Shown here in pieces: positions 15,761-26,300 of a stretch of DNA of 31,610 nt. This DNA is from an uncultured Helcococcus sp. (lineage in GTDB: Bacteria; Bacillota; Clostridia; Tissierellales; Peptoniphilaceae), in NCBI GenBank assembly GCA_947253305.1, contig CAMXYZ010000003.1, positions 1-31,610 of the forward strand, given 5' to 3'. A program made the translations under genes and the position numbers. How positions within the stretch are numbered: position 1 is the stretch's first letter; every line of letters begins with the position of its first letter. Under the pieces are notes generated by a model. That model made no database searches. It was given only the letters and a program-made list of their open reading frames with translations, and had not been told where the DNA came from.

Positions 15761-16582
15761 ATGAATTTTAAAATTAGTGCAATGAATTGTCATTACAGGT
15801 TTTATACATTAGAAACATTTTTTGAAAGTATTAGTGATATAGGATTTGAGTGTGCGGAAATATGGACATCTCCTCAACATTTTTTCGTTGATTATATACA
15901 AAATGATGATATTAAAAATTTGAAAGAACTTTCAAGAAAATATAATATTAAAATCCATTGTATATGTCCTGAACAGACCAATCCTAAACCGCACAATATT
16001 GCCTCAATAAAAACTGAAATTATAGATAGGACTTTTAAGTATTATAAAAGAATAATTGATATTGCTCACGATGTTGGTGCTGATAAGATAGTAACAACTT
16101 CTGGATGGGGATTATTGGATAAAGATAAAGATGAAGCATGGGAAAAAAGTGTTGAAATGCAAAAAAGAATTTGCAGGTATGCCGCTGAAAAAGAAATAAA
16201 AGTTTGTATAGAAGCTCTTCAACCTATAGAAACTAATTTAGTAAATAATACGAGTGATTTAGAAAGATATATATTAGATGTAAATGATGAAAACTTATAT
16301 ATCTGTATTGACTTAGGAGCTATGGCGAAAGCAGGAGAAGAAATTTATGATTATTTCAATAAGTTCGGAAACAAAATTGCTCATATACATTTTGTAGATG
16401 GTGATCCTACAGGTCATCTAGCTATTGGAGATGGTGCAAGAGACTATATAAATGATCTTAAAATGTTAAAATATTTTAATTATGAAAACTTTATAAGTTT
16501 AGAAATTGCGTCTGATAGATATTATGAAAAACCTTTTGAAGCAGATAAAAAGTCATTCAATAATATTAGGAGGTATATATGA
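15761..16582 (+). CDS. frlC: FrlC-like sugar epimerase (TIM barrel)
   Basis: 273 residues, xylose-isomerase-like TIM barrel. The four expected metal ligands are E151 (CIEALQP), D184 (CIDLGAM), H210 (HIHFVDGD) and E248 (SLEIASDR). Segments such as ECAEIWTSPQHFF, ICPEQTNPKPHNIA and ALQPIETNLVNN align by eye with E. coli FrlC, the fructoselysine 3-epimerase that interconverts fructoselysine and psicoselysine. This suggests the locus handles both epimers. It starts after TAGGAG and its TGA overlaps the ATG of the EIIA gene (ATGA), so it is the first gene of the operon. A generic hexulose epimerase is the alternative. Confidence 0.72.
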   Translation: MNFKISAMNCHYRFYTLETFFESISDIGFECAEIWTSPQHFFVDYIQNDDIKNLKELSRKYNIKIHCICPEQTNPKPHNIASIKTEIIDRTFKYYKRIIDIAHDVGADKIVTTSGWGLLDKDKDEAWEKSVEMQKRICRYAAEKEIKVCIEALQPIETNLVNNTSDLERYILDVNDENLYICIDLGAMAKAGEEIYDYFNKFGNKIAHIHFVDGDPTGHLAIGDGARDYINDLKMLKYFNYENFISLEIASDRYYEKPFEADKKSFNNIRRYI

Positions 16583-16992
16583 AGCAAATAGTTTTAGCTG
16601 GCCATGGTAATTTTGCAAGTGGATTATATTCTGCTGCAAAAATAATATTAGGAGAACAAAACTTTGTTACATATTTAGATTGTTATGTAGATGATAAGCA
16701 AGATGTAGAAAATGATATAAAACATATTATCGAATCATTTGGAGAAGAAGATGAAATCATATTTTTAACAGATGTATTTGGTGGAAGTGTTAATAATACG
16801 ATTATGAAACTTATGGAATTAAGAGATTTAAAATTAATAACTGGTATAAATTTAAATTTATTACTATCGCTTATATTAAATATTGATATGGAATTAGAGG
16901 AACTGATAAAAATAAGTATCAAAGAATCAAAAAATGGTTTAATTAATTGTAATCAAATTATAGAAAACGACATGGAAGAAGATGATTTTTAG
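16579..16992 (+). CDS. PTS EIIA component, mannose family
   Basis: 137 residues, a complete single-domain EIIA-Man. H9 in VLAGHGNFASG is the phosphorylation site, and LTDVFGGSVNN is the second family signature. It accepts phosphate from HPr and passes it to the EIIB encoded next. Its start overlaps the end of the epimerase gene by four bases and it ends nine bases before the EIIB gene, so all are co-translated from one message. Confidence 0.93.
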   Translation: MKQIVLAGHGNFASGLYSAAKIILGEQNFVTYLDCYVDDKQDVENDIKHIIESFGEEDEIIFLTDVFGGSVNNTIMKLMELRDLKLITGINLNLLLSLILNIDMELEELIKISIKESKNGLINCNQIIENDMEEDDF

Positions 16993-17001
16993 GAGGCGAA
17001 T

Positions 17002-17472
17002 ATGATTTTATTAACAAGAGTTGATCACAGATTACTACATGGACAAGTTGCTTTCTCTTGGACTAATTCATTAAATGCTGATGCGATTTTAATTGCTAAT
17101 GATAAAGTGGTTGATAGCGATATGTGGAAAACAACTTTAAAATTAGCTAGACCTACAGGGGTGAAACTTGTTATAAAAAGTGTTGATGAATCAATAGATA
17201 TTTTGAATAGCGGAGTAACCGACAAATATAGATTAATAATAATTATAGAAAGTATTAAAGATGCTAAAAGATTAATAGATAAAGTAGATGGTATAAAAGA
17301 GCTTAATCTTGGTGGGGCGAAGAAAACAGACGATTCAAAACAAATTGGTAAGTCATTTTATATAGATAAAGAAGACGAAAAAATTCTAAGAGAATTAATT
17401 GATAATGGTATTGAAGTGGAAATAAGACAATTAGCAAGCGAATCAAAAATAATGGTTGATAATTTATTATAA
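17002..17472 (+). CDS. PTS EIIB component, mannose/sorbose family
   Basis: 156 residues. H13 in LTRVDHRLLHGQVAFSW is the phosphorylated histidine; D8 and R10 of that motif position it. The family normally reads RvDdRLiHGQ, so H9 is a small variation. The later LNLGGAKK and the ending IEVEIRQLASE-like stretch complete the domain. Cytoplasmic; it phosphorylates the sugar as it passes through EIIC/EIID. The ATG is preceded by AGGAGG. Confidence 0.94.
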   Translation: MILLTRVDHRLLHGQVAFSWTNSLNADAILIANDKVVDSDMWKTTLKLARPTGVKLVIKSVDESIDILNSGVTDKYRLIIIIESIKDAKRLIDKVDGIKELNLGGAKKTDDSKQIGKSFYIDKEDEKILRELIDNGIEVEIRQLASESKIMVDNLL

Positions 17473-17486
17473 AAAAGGAGGAATGT

Positions 17487-18281
17487 ATGAGTTTAACCGT
17501 TCAGGCTCTTCTCTTAGGTCTAATTGCTGCATTTGGTACATTTGATTATCAAATGGGTACGCTTTATATATTTAGACCAATTACACTAGGGCCATTAGTA
17601 GGATTATTGTTCAACGACTTACATACAGGATTAGTTGTTGGGGCTAATTTAGAATTGTTCTTTATGGGAGCAATTTCTATAGGAGGATATCTTCCACCTG
17701 ATGTTATAGTAGGTGGGGTGCTAGGAACAGCATTTGCTATATCTACTAACCAAGGTGCAGAGGTAGCATTAGCCTTAGCTATGCCGATAGCTCTTTTATC
17801 ACTAGCGATTGGAAATTTGATTGATATAATTGGGATTTTCTCATTAAGATTTGCTGATAAAGGGGCAGAAAAAGGTAATATAAATCAAATAAAATGGACA
17901 CATAGATTTATAGGTTTTCTTACAGTATTTAGAAGATTTATTCTTGTATTCTTGGCTTATAGATTAGGTATAGATGCTATGCAAGGAGTTTTAGATTCTA
18001 TTCCAGAATTTATAATAACAGGTTTAGGAGCCGCAGCAGGATTACTTCCAGCTTTAGGTTTCGCAATGCTTATGAAGATGGTTATAAAGAAAGAATTAAT
18101 TCCGTTCTTCTTTATTGGATTTGTTTTAAGTTCATTCTTAAATATGCCGGTTTTAGGAATAGCAATACTAGGTGTGAGTTATGTTTTAGTGAGCTATGGA
18201 TTTTTATCAAATAAAGCTTCAACAGTAAATGGAACTTCTGAATTACAAAATTATGAACAGGAGGAAGATGATGAATTCTAA
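17487..18281 (+). CDS. PTS EIIC component, mannose family
   Basis: 264 residues, multi-spanning membrane channel subunit. Typical stretches are LLLGLIAAFGTFDYQMGTLY, RPITLGPLVGLLFNDLHTGL, and GANLELFFMGAISIGGYLPPD (a hallmark of ManY-type EIIC). The C-terminus is acidic and cytoplasmic. With EIID it forms the translocation pathway for the sugar. The start follows AAAGGAGG; its last 11 bases overlap the EIID gene, which indicates coupled synthesis of the two membrane subunits. Confidence 0.93.
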   Translation: MSLTVQALLLGLIAAFGTFDYQMGTLYIFRPITLGPLVGLLFNDLHTGLVVGANLELFFMGAISIGGYLPPDVIVGGVLGTAFAISTNQGAEVALALAMPIALLSLAIGNLIDIIGIFSLRFADKGAEKGNINQIKWTHRFIGFLTVFRRFILVFLAYRLGIDAMQGVLDSIPEFIITGLGAAAGLLPALGFAMLMKMVIKKELIPFFFIGFVLSSFLNMPVLGIAILGVSYVLVSYGFLSNKASTVNGTSELQNYEQEEDDEF

Positions 18282-19089
18282 TAAAAAATTAACTAATAAA
18301 GATATGATAAAGATGTCTTTAAATGAAGGTTCGTTAGGGATGGAATATTCTTGGAACTATGAAAGACAAATGAATGTAGCATTTTGTATTATGATAGAAC
18401 CTTCACTAAGAAAAATCTATCATGATGATCCGAAAGGATATCAAGAGGCTTTAGAAAGACATCTAGAATTCTTTAATATTACAGTTCAGTTTGCTCCATT
18501 TGTTGGAGGGGTTGTAGCGTCAATGGAAGAAGCTGTTAAAGAAGGAGATATAGAACCATCAGCAATCTCTTCAGTTAAAGCTTCATTGATGGGGCCACTT
18601 TCTGGAATTGGTGACTCAATATTCCTAGGTGCCCTTAGAATAATAGCACTTAGTTTGGGGTTATCATTTTCGTTAAAAGGAAGCTTTTTAGGTCCTATAT
18701 TATATTTATTAATTTACAATATCCCAGCATTTCTATTAAGAATAAAAGGTGCCCAAATAGGATATAATTTAGGTTTTTCATATTTGCAAGAACTTCAAAG
18801 AAAAGGTACGATGAACAAATTAATGATGGGTGCTGGGGTGCTAGCGATGATGCTTATAGGTGGAATGGCATCAGGTATGGTTTATACAGAATTTGCTACT
18901 GTTATTGGAGAGGGAGAAAATGCTCAAACAATCCAAGAAGTTTTGAATTCAATTATGCCAGGTATTGTTGGATTATCCGTAACATGGTTATATTATTGGC
19001 TTCTTAAAAAGAAAGTTAATGTCATAGCTATTATTATGGCTACAATATTAGTAGGAATAATTGGTGCTTACTTTGGAGTATTTGTATAA
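18271..19089 (+). CDS. PTS EIID component, mannose family
   Basis: 272 residues. The EIID hallmark region is present: EGSLGMEYSWNYERQMNVAF, then HLEFFNITVQFAPFVGGVVASMEE, then SSVKASLMGPLSGIGDSIFLG. Three or more membrane spans lie in the C-terminal half. The open frame begins at 18229, but AGGAGG (18259-18264) selects the ATG at 18271 (six bases) over the adjacent one at 18268 (three bases). It overlaps the EIIC gene and precedes the SIS-domain gene by 13 bases. Confidence 0.93.
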   Translation: MNSNKKLTNKDMIKMSLNEGSLGMEYSWNYERQMNVAFCIMIEPSLRKIYHDDPKGYQEALERHLEFFNITVQFAPFVGGVVASMEEAVKEGDIEPSAISSVKASLMGPLSGIGDSIFLGALRIIALSLGLSFSLKGSFLGPILYLLIYNIPAFLLRIKGAQIGYNLGFSYLQELQRKGTMNKLMMGAGVLAMMLIGGMASGMVYTEFATVIGEGENAQTIQEVLNSIMPGIVGLSVTWLYYWLLKKKVNVIAIIMATILVGIIGAYFGVFV

Positions 19090-19102
19090 AAAGGAGGAAG
19101 AA

Positions 19103-20101
19103 ATGATTAAATTTGATGAAAAAGATCTATTAGAATCAACAACTGGCGTGTTTAAATTAAGACCAATGATTAACGAAATAGTCGATAAAATCTGGGATAA
19201 AGGATTTGATAATATTTGCTGGTTTGGTGTGGGGGGTACTTACGCTTCATCAATGCAAGCTGAAGTGCACATGAGAGAAAGATCTTCGTTAAATTTTTTT
19301 GTAGAAAACTCAAACGAATATTTCGCAACAGGAAATAAGAAAATATCAGACGATACCTTCATAATATTCTCTTCAGTTACTGGAACAACAGATGATATGA
19401 TAAAATCCTTAAAAATAATAAGGGAAACAACAAAGGCAACAGTATTAGCTTTTATAGACAAAGAAAATACACCATTGGCAGAGTATGCAGACTATGTTTT
19501 ATCATATCCAGAAAATGAACAAATAAAATTCTTCATGGTTGCGGATAGATTTATGTATAGAGAAGGGGTGTTTCCTGATTATGAAGAATATTACAAAGAA
19601 ATTGAAGAGAATTTACCTCAAGCATTAGTAAAAACAGCTTATGAAGCAGAAGAGTTTGGATTAAAATTTGCTAAAGAACATCACGAAGATCCTATACATT
19701 ATTTTGTGGGAGCTGGGAATATGTACGGTGCAACATATTCATATGCGATGTGCTATTGGGAAGAACAACATTGGTTAAGAACAAAATCTATTCACAGTGG
19801 AGAATTTTTCCATGGTATGTTTGAAATTGTTGATAGAGATACTAATGTTACTTTATATATTGGAGAAGACAGTCAAAGAATTTTAAGTGAAAGAGTAGCA
19901 AAATTCTTGCCTAGAGTAACTTCAAGATATACGATAATTGATACTAAAGATTATTCTTTACCTGGTATAAGTGAAAAATATAGAGGAAGTATATCTCATT
20001 TGGTTATGAAGGTTATTAATTCTAGAATAGATGCACATATCGAAAGAATTAATTGTCATCCTACAGAAATTAGAAGATATTATAGACAATTGAAATATTA
20101 G
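19103..20101 (+). CDS. frlB: FrlB/Gfr-like fructosamine-6-phosphate deglycase (SIS domains)
   Basis: 333 residues with two SIS phosphosugar-binding domains. The first has WFGVGGTYASSMQAEVH and FSSVTGTTDDMIKSLKI (phosphate-binding serine/threonine loop). The second has HYFVGAGNMYGATYSYAMC and SIHSGEFFHGMFEIVD. Length and the ending CHPTEIRRYYRQLKY resemble E. coli FrlB, which cleaves fructoselysine-6-phosphate to lysine and glucose-6-phosphate. The same class includes Salmonella GfrE/GfrF and FraB. Standing last in an operon with a mannose-family PTS and an FrlC-like epimerase supports this role. The alternative is an amino-sugar isomerase/deaminase such as AgaS, usually longer. The start follows AAGGAGG; the frame open to 19061 has no ribosome site. 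Confidence 0.75.
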   Translation: MIKFDEKDLLESTTGVFKLRPMINEIVDKIWDKGFDNICWFGVGGTYASSMQAEVHMRERSSLNFFVENSNEYFATGNKKISDDTFIIFSSVTGTTDDMIKSLKIIRETTKATVLAFIDKENTPLAEYADYVLSYPENEQIKFFMVADRFMYREGVFPDYEEYYKEIEENLPQALVKTAYEAEEFGLKFAKEHHEDPIHYFVGAGNMYGATYSYAMCYWEEQHWLRTKSIHSGEFFHGMFEIVDRDTNVTLYIGEDSQRILSERVAKFLPRVTSRYTIIDTKDYSLPGISEKYRGSISHLVMKVINSRIDAHIERINCHPTEIRRYYRQLKY

Positions 20102-20129
20102 AATTTAAAAATTGTTTTAACTATAAAAT

Positions 20130-20170
20130 ATAAGACTTGCTAAATATATTCTGGCAGGTCTTATTTTTAT
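20130..20170 (+). terminator. Rho-independent terminator of the PTS operon
   Basis: Stem ATAAGACTTGC / GCAGGTCTTAT (one G-T pair) with a 13-base loop, followed by TTTTTAT. The rest of 20171-20309 holds the promoter and cre site of the next gene, plus a 16-base palindrome of A/T at 20215-20230. Confidence 0.85.
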
Positions 20171-20233
20171 ACAATCAAAAGACTCACTAGAATGTATTTT
20201 CAAGCTATAAGATTAAAAATATATATTTTTGAT

Positions 20234-20262
20234 TTTCAATTCACGTTAAACAATGATACAAT
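20234..20262 (+). promoter_or_regulatory. Probable promoter of the GH2-GH84-GH20 gene
   Basis: -10 TACAAT (20257-20262) with a weak -35 TTTCAA (20234-20239) at 17 bases. An AGGAGG ribosome site lies at 20299-20304 before the ATG at 20310. Confidence 0.45.
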
Positions 20263-20275
20263 GAAATCGATAGCA
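20261..20275 (+). promoter_or_regulatory. cre site (CcpA operator) overlapping the promoter
   Basis: ATGAAATCGATAGCA matches the Gram-positive catabolite-responsive element WTGNAANCGNWNNCW at every defined position. It overlaps the last two bases of the -10 box and covers the start-of-transcription region, a position where CcpA represses. Confidence 0.6.
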
Positions 20276-20309
20276 TAGAAACTATTCAAAATATATTAGG
20301 AGGATTTGC

Positions 20310-23300
20310 ATGAATAAAGGAGACTTGTTCAAAGGCGTGTATACAGGGAAGAAGAGAAATCGCGTATTGTCAAATATACTAGTTTTTGTTCTTCTTTTTA
20401 GCATGCTTATAGAACCTATTGGCACGGTGTTTGCACAAGAAGATAATACTACTGAAAATAGTGGCGTTACTACTATGGCAAGTGATCCTGTCAGATCTGA
20501 TTTTTCTAATTTTGATCAAGAAGGAAGAATTAATTTTGATGAAAATTGGAAATTTACATATGGCGACCAAACTGGGGCTGAAAATCCAGCATTTAATGAT
20601 GGTGCTTGGGAGAATATTCAAATACCACATGATTACAGTTTAAAATTACCTTATACAAGACAAGGTGAAGCTGAGAGTGGATATAAGCTTGGTGGAATTG
20701 GTTGGTATAGAAAAGAATTCAATGTAGAAAAAGAACTTTTAGGTAAGAAGTTCATAGTTGACTTTGGTGGAGTATATATGAATGCTACCATTTATATTAA
20801 TGGTAAGAAATTAGGATTCCACCCATATGGTTACACACCATTTGCTTTTGATTTAACTGAACATATACAAGAAGGGAAAAATGTATTAGCTGTTAAAGTC
20901 GATCATAAATTCCCTTCATCTAGATGGTATTCAGGTTCAGGTATCTATAGAAGTGTTCATCTAACAATTACTAATCCGACATATATTGGACAATATGGCG
21001 TAGTTGTTACAATGCCTAAGATAAATGAACAATTAGGTGGAAACGTAGATACTAAGATTGAAACAACTGTATTAAATGATACAAAAGAAAGTAAAGAAAT
21101 TATTGTAAGACAAGAAATAAGAGAAAAAGGAAGCGATGCAATGGTGGCAAGCTCTACTTCAGATGCACAAAATATCGCTTCAAATTCATCATATAAATTT
21201 ACAAATGACTTAGTGGTAAATTCTGCCAAGACATGGTCATTAGATAATCCTAATTTGTATGAAGTAACAACCTCTGTATTAGTTGATGGAAATGTTCAAG
21301 ATCAGAGAGTTACAGAATATGGTTATAGAACTATAAGAATGGATGCTAATGAAGGTTTCTTCTTAAATGGTGAAGGAATGAAATTACAAGGTGTAAGTAT
21401 GCACCATGACCAAGGTTCATTAGGAGCTCAAGCCTATTATAGAGCGATTGAAAGACAAGTTGAAATTCTAAAGGACATGGGTGTTAATGCTATTCGTGTA
21501 ACTCATAATCCAGCAGCGGATGAATTAATAGAGATTGCCAATAGAATGGGAATGTTATTAATTGATGAATCATTTGATGGATGGATTTCATACAAGAATG
21601 GTAATAACAATGACTATACAACTTGGTTTAATGTAAATATTGAAAAAGATAATGAGATATTAGGCCAAACTTCAGAAAATATGACATGGGCAGAACATGA
21701 TACTAAGACAATGGTTAGAAGAGGTATCAACTCTCCAGCAATGATTATGTGGTCATTAGGAAATGAAGTTATGGAAGGTAATAGTGGTCCTTATGGAAAT
21801 TATCCTGATATATTAAGAAAATTATCAAATTGGGCATTGGAAGTAGACAAAACAAGATTTGTTACAATCGGAGACAATAAATTCAAAGAAGGTTGGAGAG
21901 AGTCACAAAGATTCGGCGAAGTGTTATCTGAATTGGGTGGAACAATCGGATTTAACTATTCAACAGGATCACATTTCGATAATTATCACAGAAGAAATCC
22001 TAATTGGGCTATATATGCTGCAGAAACTGCATCAGCAATTAACTCAAGAGGACAATATAAATTACATGATCAAAATAAATTATTTACATCTTATGATATT
22101 AAGACTGTAGGTTGGGGACAAATGGCTGCTCAATCATGGCTTTCAATTATTGAAAGAGATTTTGTTGCGGGTGAATTTGTGTGGACTGGATTTGACTATC
22201 TAGGGGAACCAACAGACTTTAATAAGATTGATCCGGGTGCACATCGTACAGGATGGCCATCACCAAAATCAGCGTATTTTGGAATAGTTGACACAGCTGG
22301 TATTCCAAAAGACACTTATTATTTCTATAGATCACAATGGAATCAAAAAGATACAACATTACACGTTTTACCAGCATGGAACAAAGATTTAGTTGATGTA
22401 AGAGCTGGAAAAGTTAGAGTTAATGTATATAGTAATGCAAAATCTGTAGAATTATTCTTCACACCTGAAGGTTCAACAGAAAGACAAAGTTTAGGTACAA
22501 AAGAATTTACTACAAAAGAATCAAATACAGGAAAATATTCATATCAAATGTATGAAGGTGAAGGAAAATCAAGAGCTGATTACGAAAACCTATACTTGAG
22601 ATGGGATGTTCCTTATGAAGATGGTACATTAACAGCAGTAGCTTACGATGCCAATGGTAATGTAATAGAAGAGACAGTTGGTAGAAATGAAGTTTCAACA
22701 TATAAAGAGGCTAAATCAATTGATTTAACAGCTGATAGACAAACTATTAAAGCTGATGGAAAAGATTTATCTTATATCATGATAGATATTAAAGATGAAG
22801 ATGGAAAATTAGTTGATGGTGCTAGAAATGAAGTTAGTGTTGAAGTATCAGGAGATGGTGAATTATTAGCTATGGATAATGGTGACCAAACTGATCATGA
22901 ACCATATCACTCAGGCAAGAGAACAACTCTAGCGGGTAAGGCTATAGCTATAGTTAAATCTACAAAGGATGCTGGAAGCTTTACAGTAACAGCAAAATCT
23001 AATGGATTAGAAACAGGAACTGTAACTGTTAATACAGAAAAAGTAGATGAAGAAGTTAAGGATGATGGCCCTATAGCATATACTTTACCAAATCTATACT
23101 ATGTAAAATTAGGAACTTATCCAGAAATTGACGATAAAGTTACACTTCATTATGCAGATAAAGAAGATACAGTAGCAAATGTAAAATGGAATCATGCAGA
23201 TTATAGCAAGCCAGGAACATATACTATTGTAGGTAATGTAGAAGGCGTTGATAGAGTTGTAAGAACAACAATAGTAGTTCTTGACGAGATCGCAGGACTA

Positions 23301-26300
23301 TTAAACTACTCTGTTGCGGCATTAACAAATTCAGAAAAAGTTAATTTACCAGGAACAAGACCATTAATTCAAAAAGATGGAAAAGTATTAGATGTTGCAT
23401 ATGAAGTAAAATGGGATGAACAAAACCCTGAACAATACAAGAAACCAGGGACATATACAGTAAAAGGTAAATCAAGATTATTCGGTGAAGAATATGATGT
23501 ATTAGCATCAATAAGAATCACTGAAGGTAAGGCGCAAGAAAGTACAAATATTGCTCCATCATCATTAAAATTAGAAGAATATAATAAATCTGAAAAATAC
23601 TCAGATAATTTGCAAGCTATAAAAGATGGAGATAGAAAATTCAAGACTGTAATTGGTGGAAAGAACAATACAGTTTGGACAAATTATGATGCCGCTCAAG
23701 ATGGTGAAAAAACAGCTGAAATAGTATTTAGCTATGCAACAGCACAAGTGCTATATAAAGCGGATCTATATCACTATCAAGATGTATGGTCAGCAAGATT
23801 ACCAGGTGATGTGAAGTTACAATATACAACTGGTGATGATGATAATTGGATTGATATTGATTACAAAAAAGTTGAGGGTGAAGCAGAATCAAGTCGTTTA
23901 CCAAATGTAACTCCTCATTACTACACATTTGAACCTACATCTGCAACTAAGTTTAAGATTATATTAACTACATCTGGGGAAGATTTTGGAAACAGAGTAT
24001 CATGTGTTGGTTTAACAGAAGTTGAGCTATTCACATCTACAACAATCTTAGAACAAAATTCTTCAGCTCTATTATCAGAAATGAAGTTAAATGATTTAGA
24101 AGTTAAAGAAAATCTAGAAACAACAAGACATATCTATACAGATTTAGAATCACCAAAAGTAGAAGCTAAATCTGAAGATAATGCAGCGGTTACAGTATTA
24201 CCAGAATATGAAGGTAATATATTTGTAATCACAGAATCTGAAGATAATAGTAAGAGGTTAACCTATACAGTTCATTCATCCAAAACTGATGCTAAAGATG
24301 TAGAAAGTGATGCGAAATATGAGATTTATCCAAAACCTCATGAAATTAAATATGAAAATACTGGTACAGTATTAACTAAGAACTTTAATACTATTTTAGA
24401 AGATGGTCTAGATCAATATACTGTAGCTAAAGTAGATAAGATATTAAAAGAAAATAATATAGCGAACGATAAATCTGAAGAATTATCAAAAATCAAGACA
24501 AATCTATTAGTTGGTATTAAGGGAAGCGATGGATTTGTTGATAAATATTTCAAAGATAATTTAGAAGTAGCAGATATCTATGATAATTTTGATGCATATC
24601 AACTAATTATTAAAGGTAATACTATAGCGATATTAGCTAAAGATACAGATGCTGCATTCTATGGATTAGTGACATTAGAAACTATACTAAAACAAGTCGA
24701 AAATGACACAATAACTCATTTAACAATTAACGATTATTCTTCAACAGAAGTTAGAGGTATAATTGAAGGATACTATGGAGTGCCATGGGGTTGGACTAAG
24801 AGAGCAGATATGATTAAATTTGGTTCTCAATTCAAGAACAATGTTATGATATTCGCTCCAAAGGATGACCCATACCATAGAGATCAATGGAGAGATCTAT
24901 ATCCAGAAGAAGACTTAGCAGAAATATCTAAATTAGCTAAATTAGGTAATGAAGAAAAGAATAGATTCGTTTGGACAATAGCTCCATTCCATCAATCAAA
25001 GATTACAGCATCAAATATTGATGAATCAATGAAAGATTTAATTGCTAAATTTGATCAGTTATATGATGCAGGTGTAAGACAATTTGGTGTATTAGGTGAT
25101 GACGTTGGAACACTTCCACATGCGGTAGTTGTAGATGTAATGCAAAGACTACAAAAATGGGTTGACGAAAAAGGTGATGTATATGATCTACTATTCTGTC
25201 CAGCATCATATGTATTAACATGGGCATGGAATTCAACAGAATTAAATGCTTATGAAAAAGGATTCCCAGAATCAGTAAAAATCTTCTTCACAGGAAGAAA
25301 TACATGTACACCAATATTCAAAAATGATGTAGATGAATTCAAGACCAAACAAAGTTATGGAAATACTAGAAGAGACCCATTATTCTGGTTAAACTGGCCA
25401 GTAAATGACATTGATAAGGGGCTCAGAAAACTTTATATGGGCGATGCATCACAAATATTACACAATGATGTAGACAATATAGTTGGAGCAGTAACAAATC
25501 CAATGCAAGAAGCATATGCATCTTGGGTATCAGTATTTGCTGTCGCAGATTATGCGTGGAATATACCAGCATTTGATGGTAAACAAAACTGGGAAGATGC
25601 ATTCAAATACATTGATCCAAGTGCATCAGAAGAGTTAAAAGAACTTTCAAGACATATGGCAAACACAGGTAATGCTGGAATACCAAATCTTGAAGAATCA
25701 GAAAACTTGAAGACACCAATATCAGAATTTGAAAATGTAATGAATTCTGAAAATAAAGATCTATTAATTGAAAAAGGCAATGCATTAATAGCTGAATACA
25801 AGAAGATAGTAGAAAATGTAGACGGATTTATTGAAAAGACTACATTTGATGGACTAAAAGAAGAAATCCTACCTTATATAACTGGATTGAAAGAAAAATC
25901 ATTAGCAGCAATAAATTATATTGAAGCTCTAATAGCAAATGCTAATGGAAATAAAGATTTAATGACTTCTAAATATGATGAAGCAGAAAAATTATTAGAA
26001 CAAAGTAAATCACATAAGATAGTAGTAAATCCAAAAGGTGAAAAACTAACAACAGATAGTGGTACATTAAGAATTAACAGCAATATAACTAAATTAAAGA
26101 CAACAGTTTATGATTTAGTACAAGGACCACTTGATGAAGCTGATAGATTAGTAGGTGAAAATATAGCTCTAAATCCAAATGGTTCTGATAATTCATTCCC
26201 ATTAGGTATTGCTTCATTTACAAATGATAATGTAATTGACAGTGGTGCTGCAGATAGAGTATATCATCTAAACGACGGTATTATCGACTTCGTTGGTAAT

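Noticed and set aside
15761..20101. Glycosaminoglycan (hyaluronan disaccharide) or N-acetylgalactosamine PTS operon
   Set aside because: There is no GH88 hydrolase, KduI/KduD, AgaA deacetylase or tagatose aldolase, and the SIS protein resembles FrlB in length and C-terminus.
20215..20230. 16-base A/T palindrome as an operator
   Set aside because: Such palindromes are frequent by chance at this base composition, and its flanks are not symmetrical.
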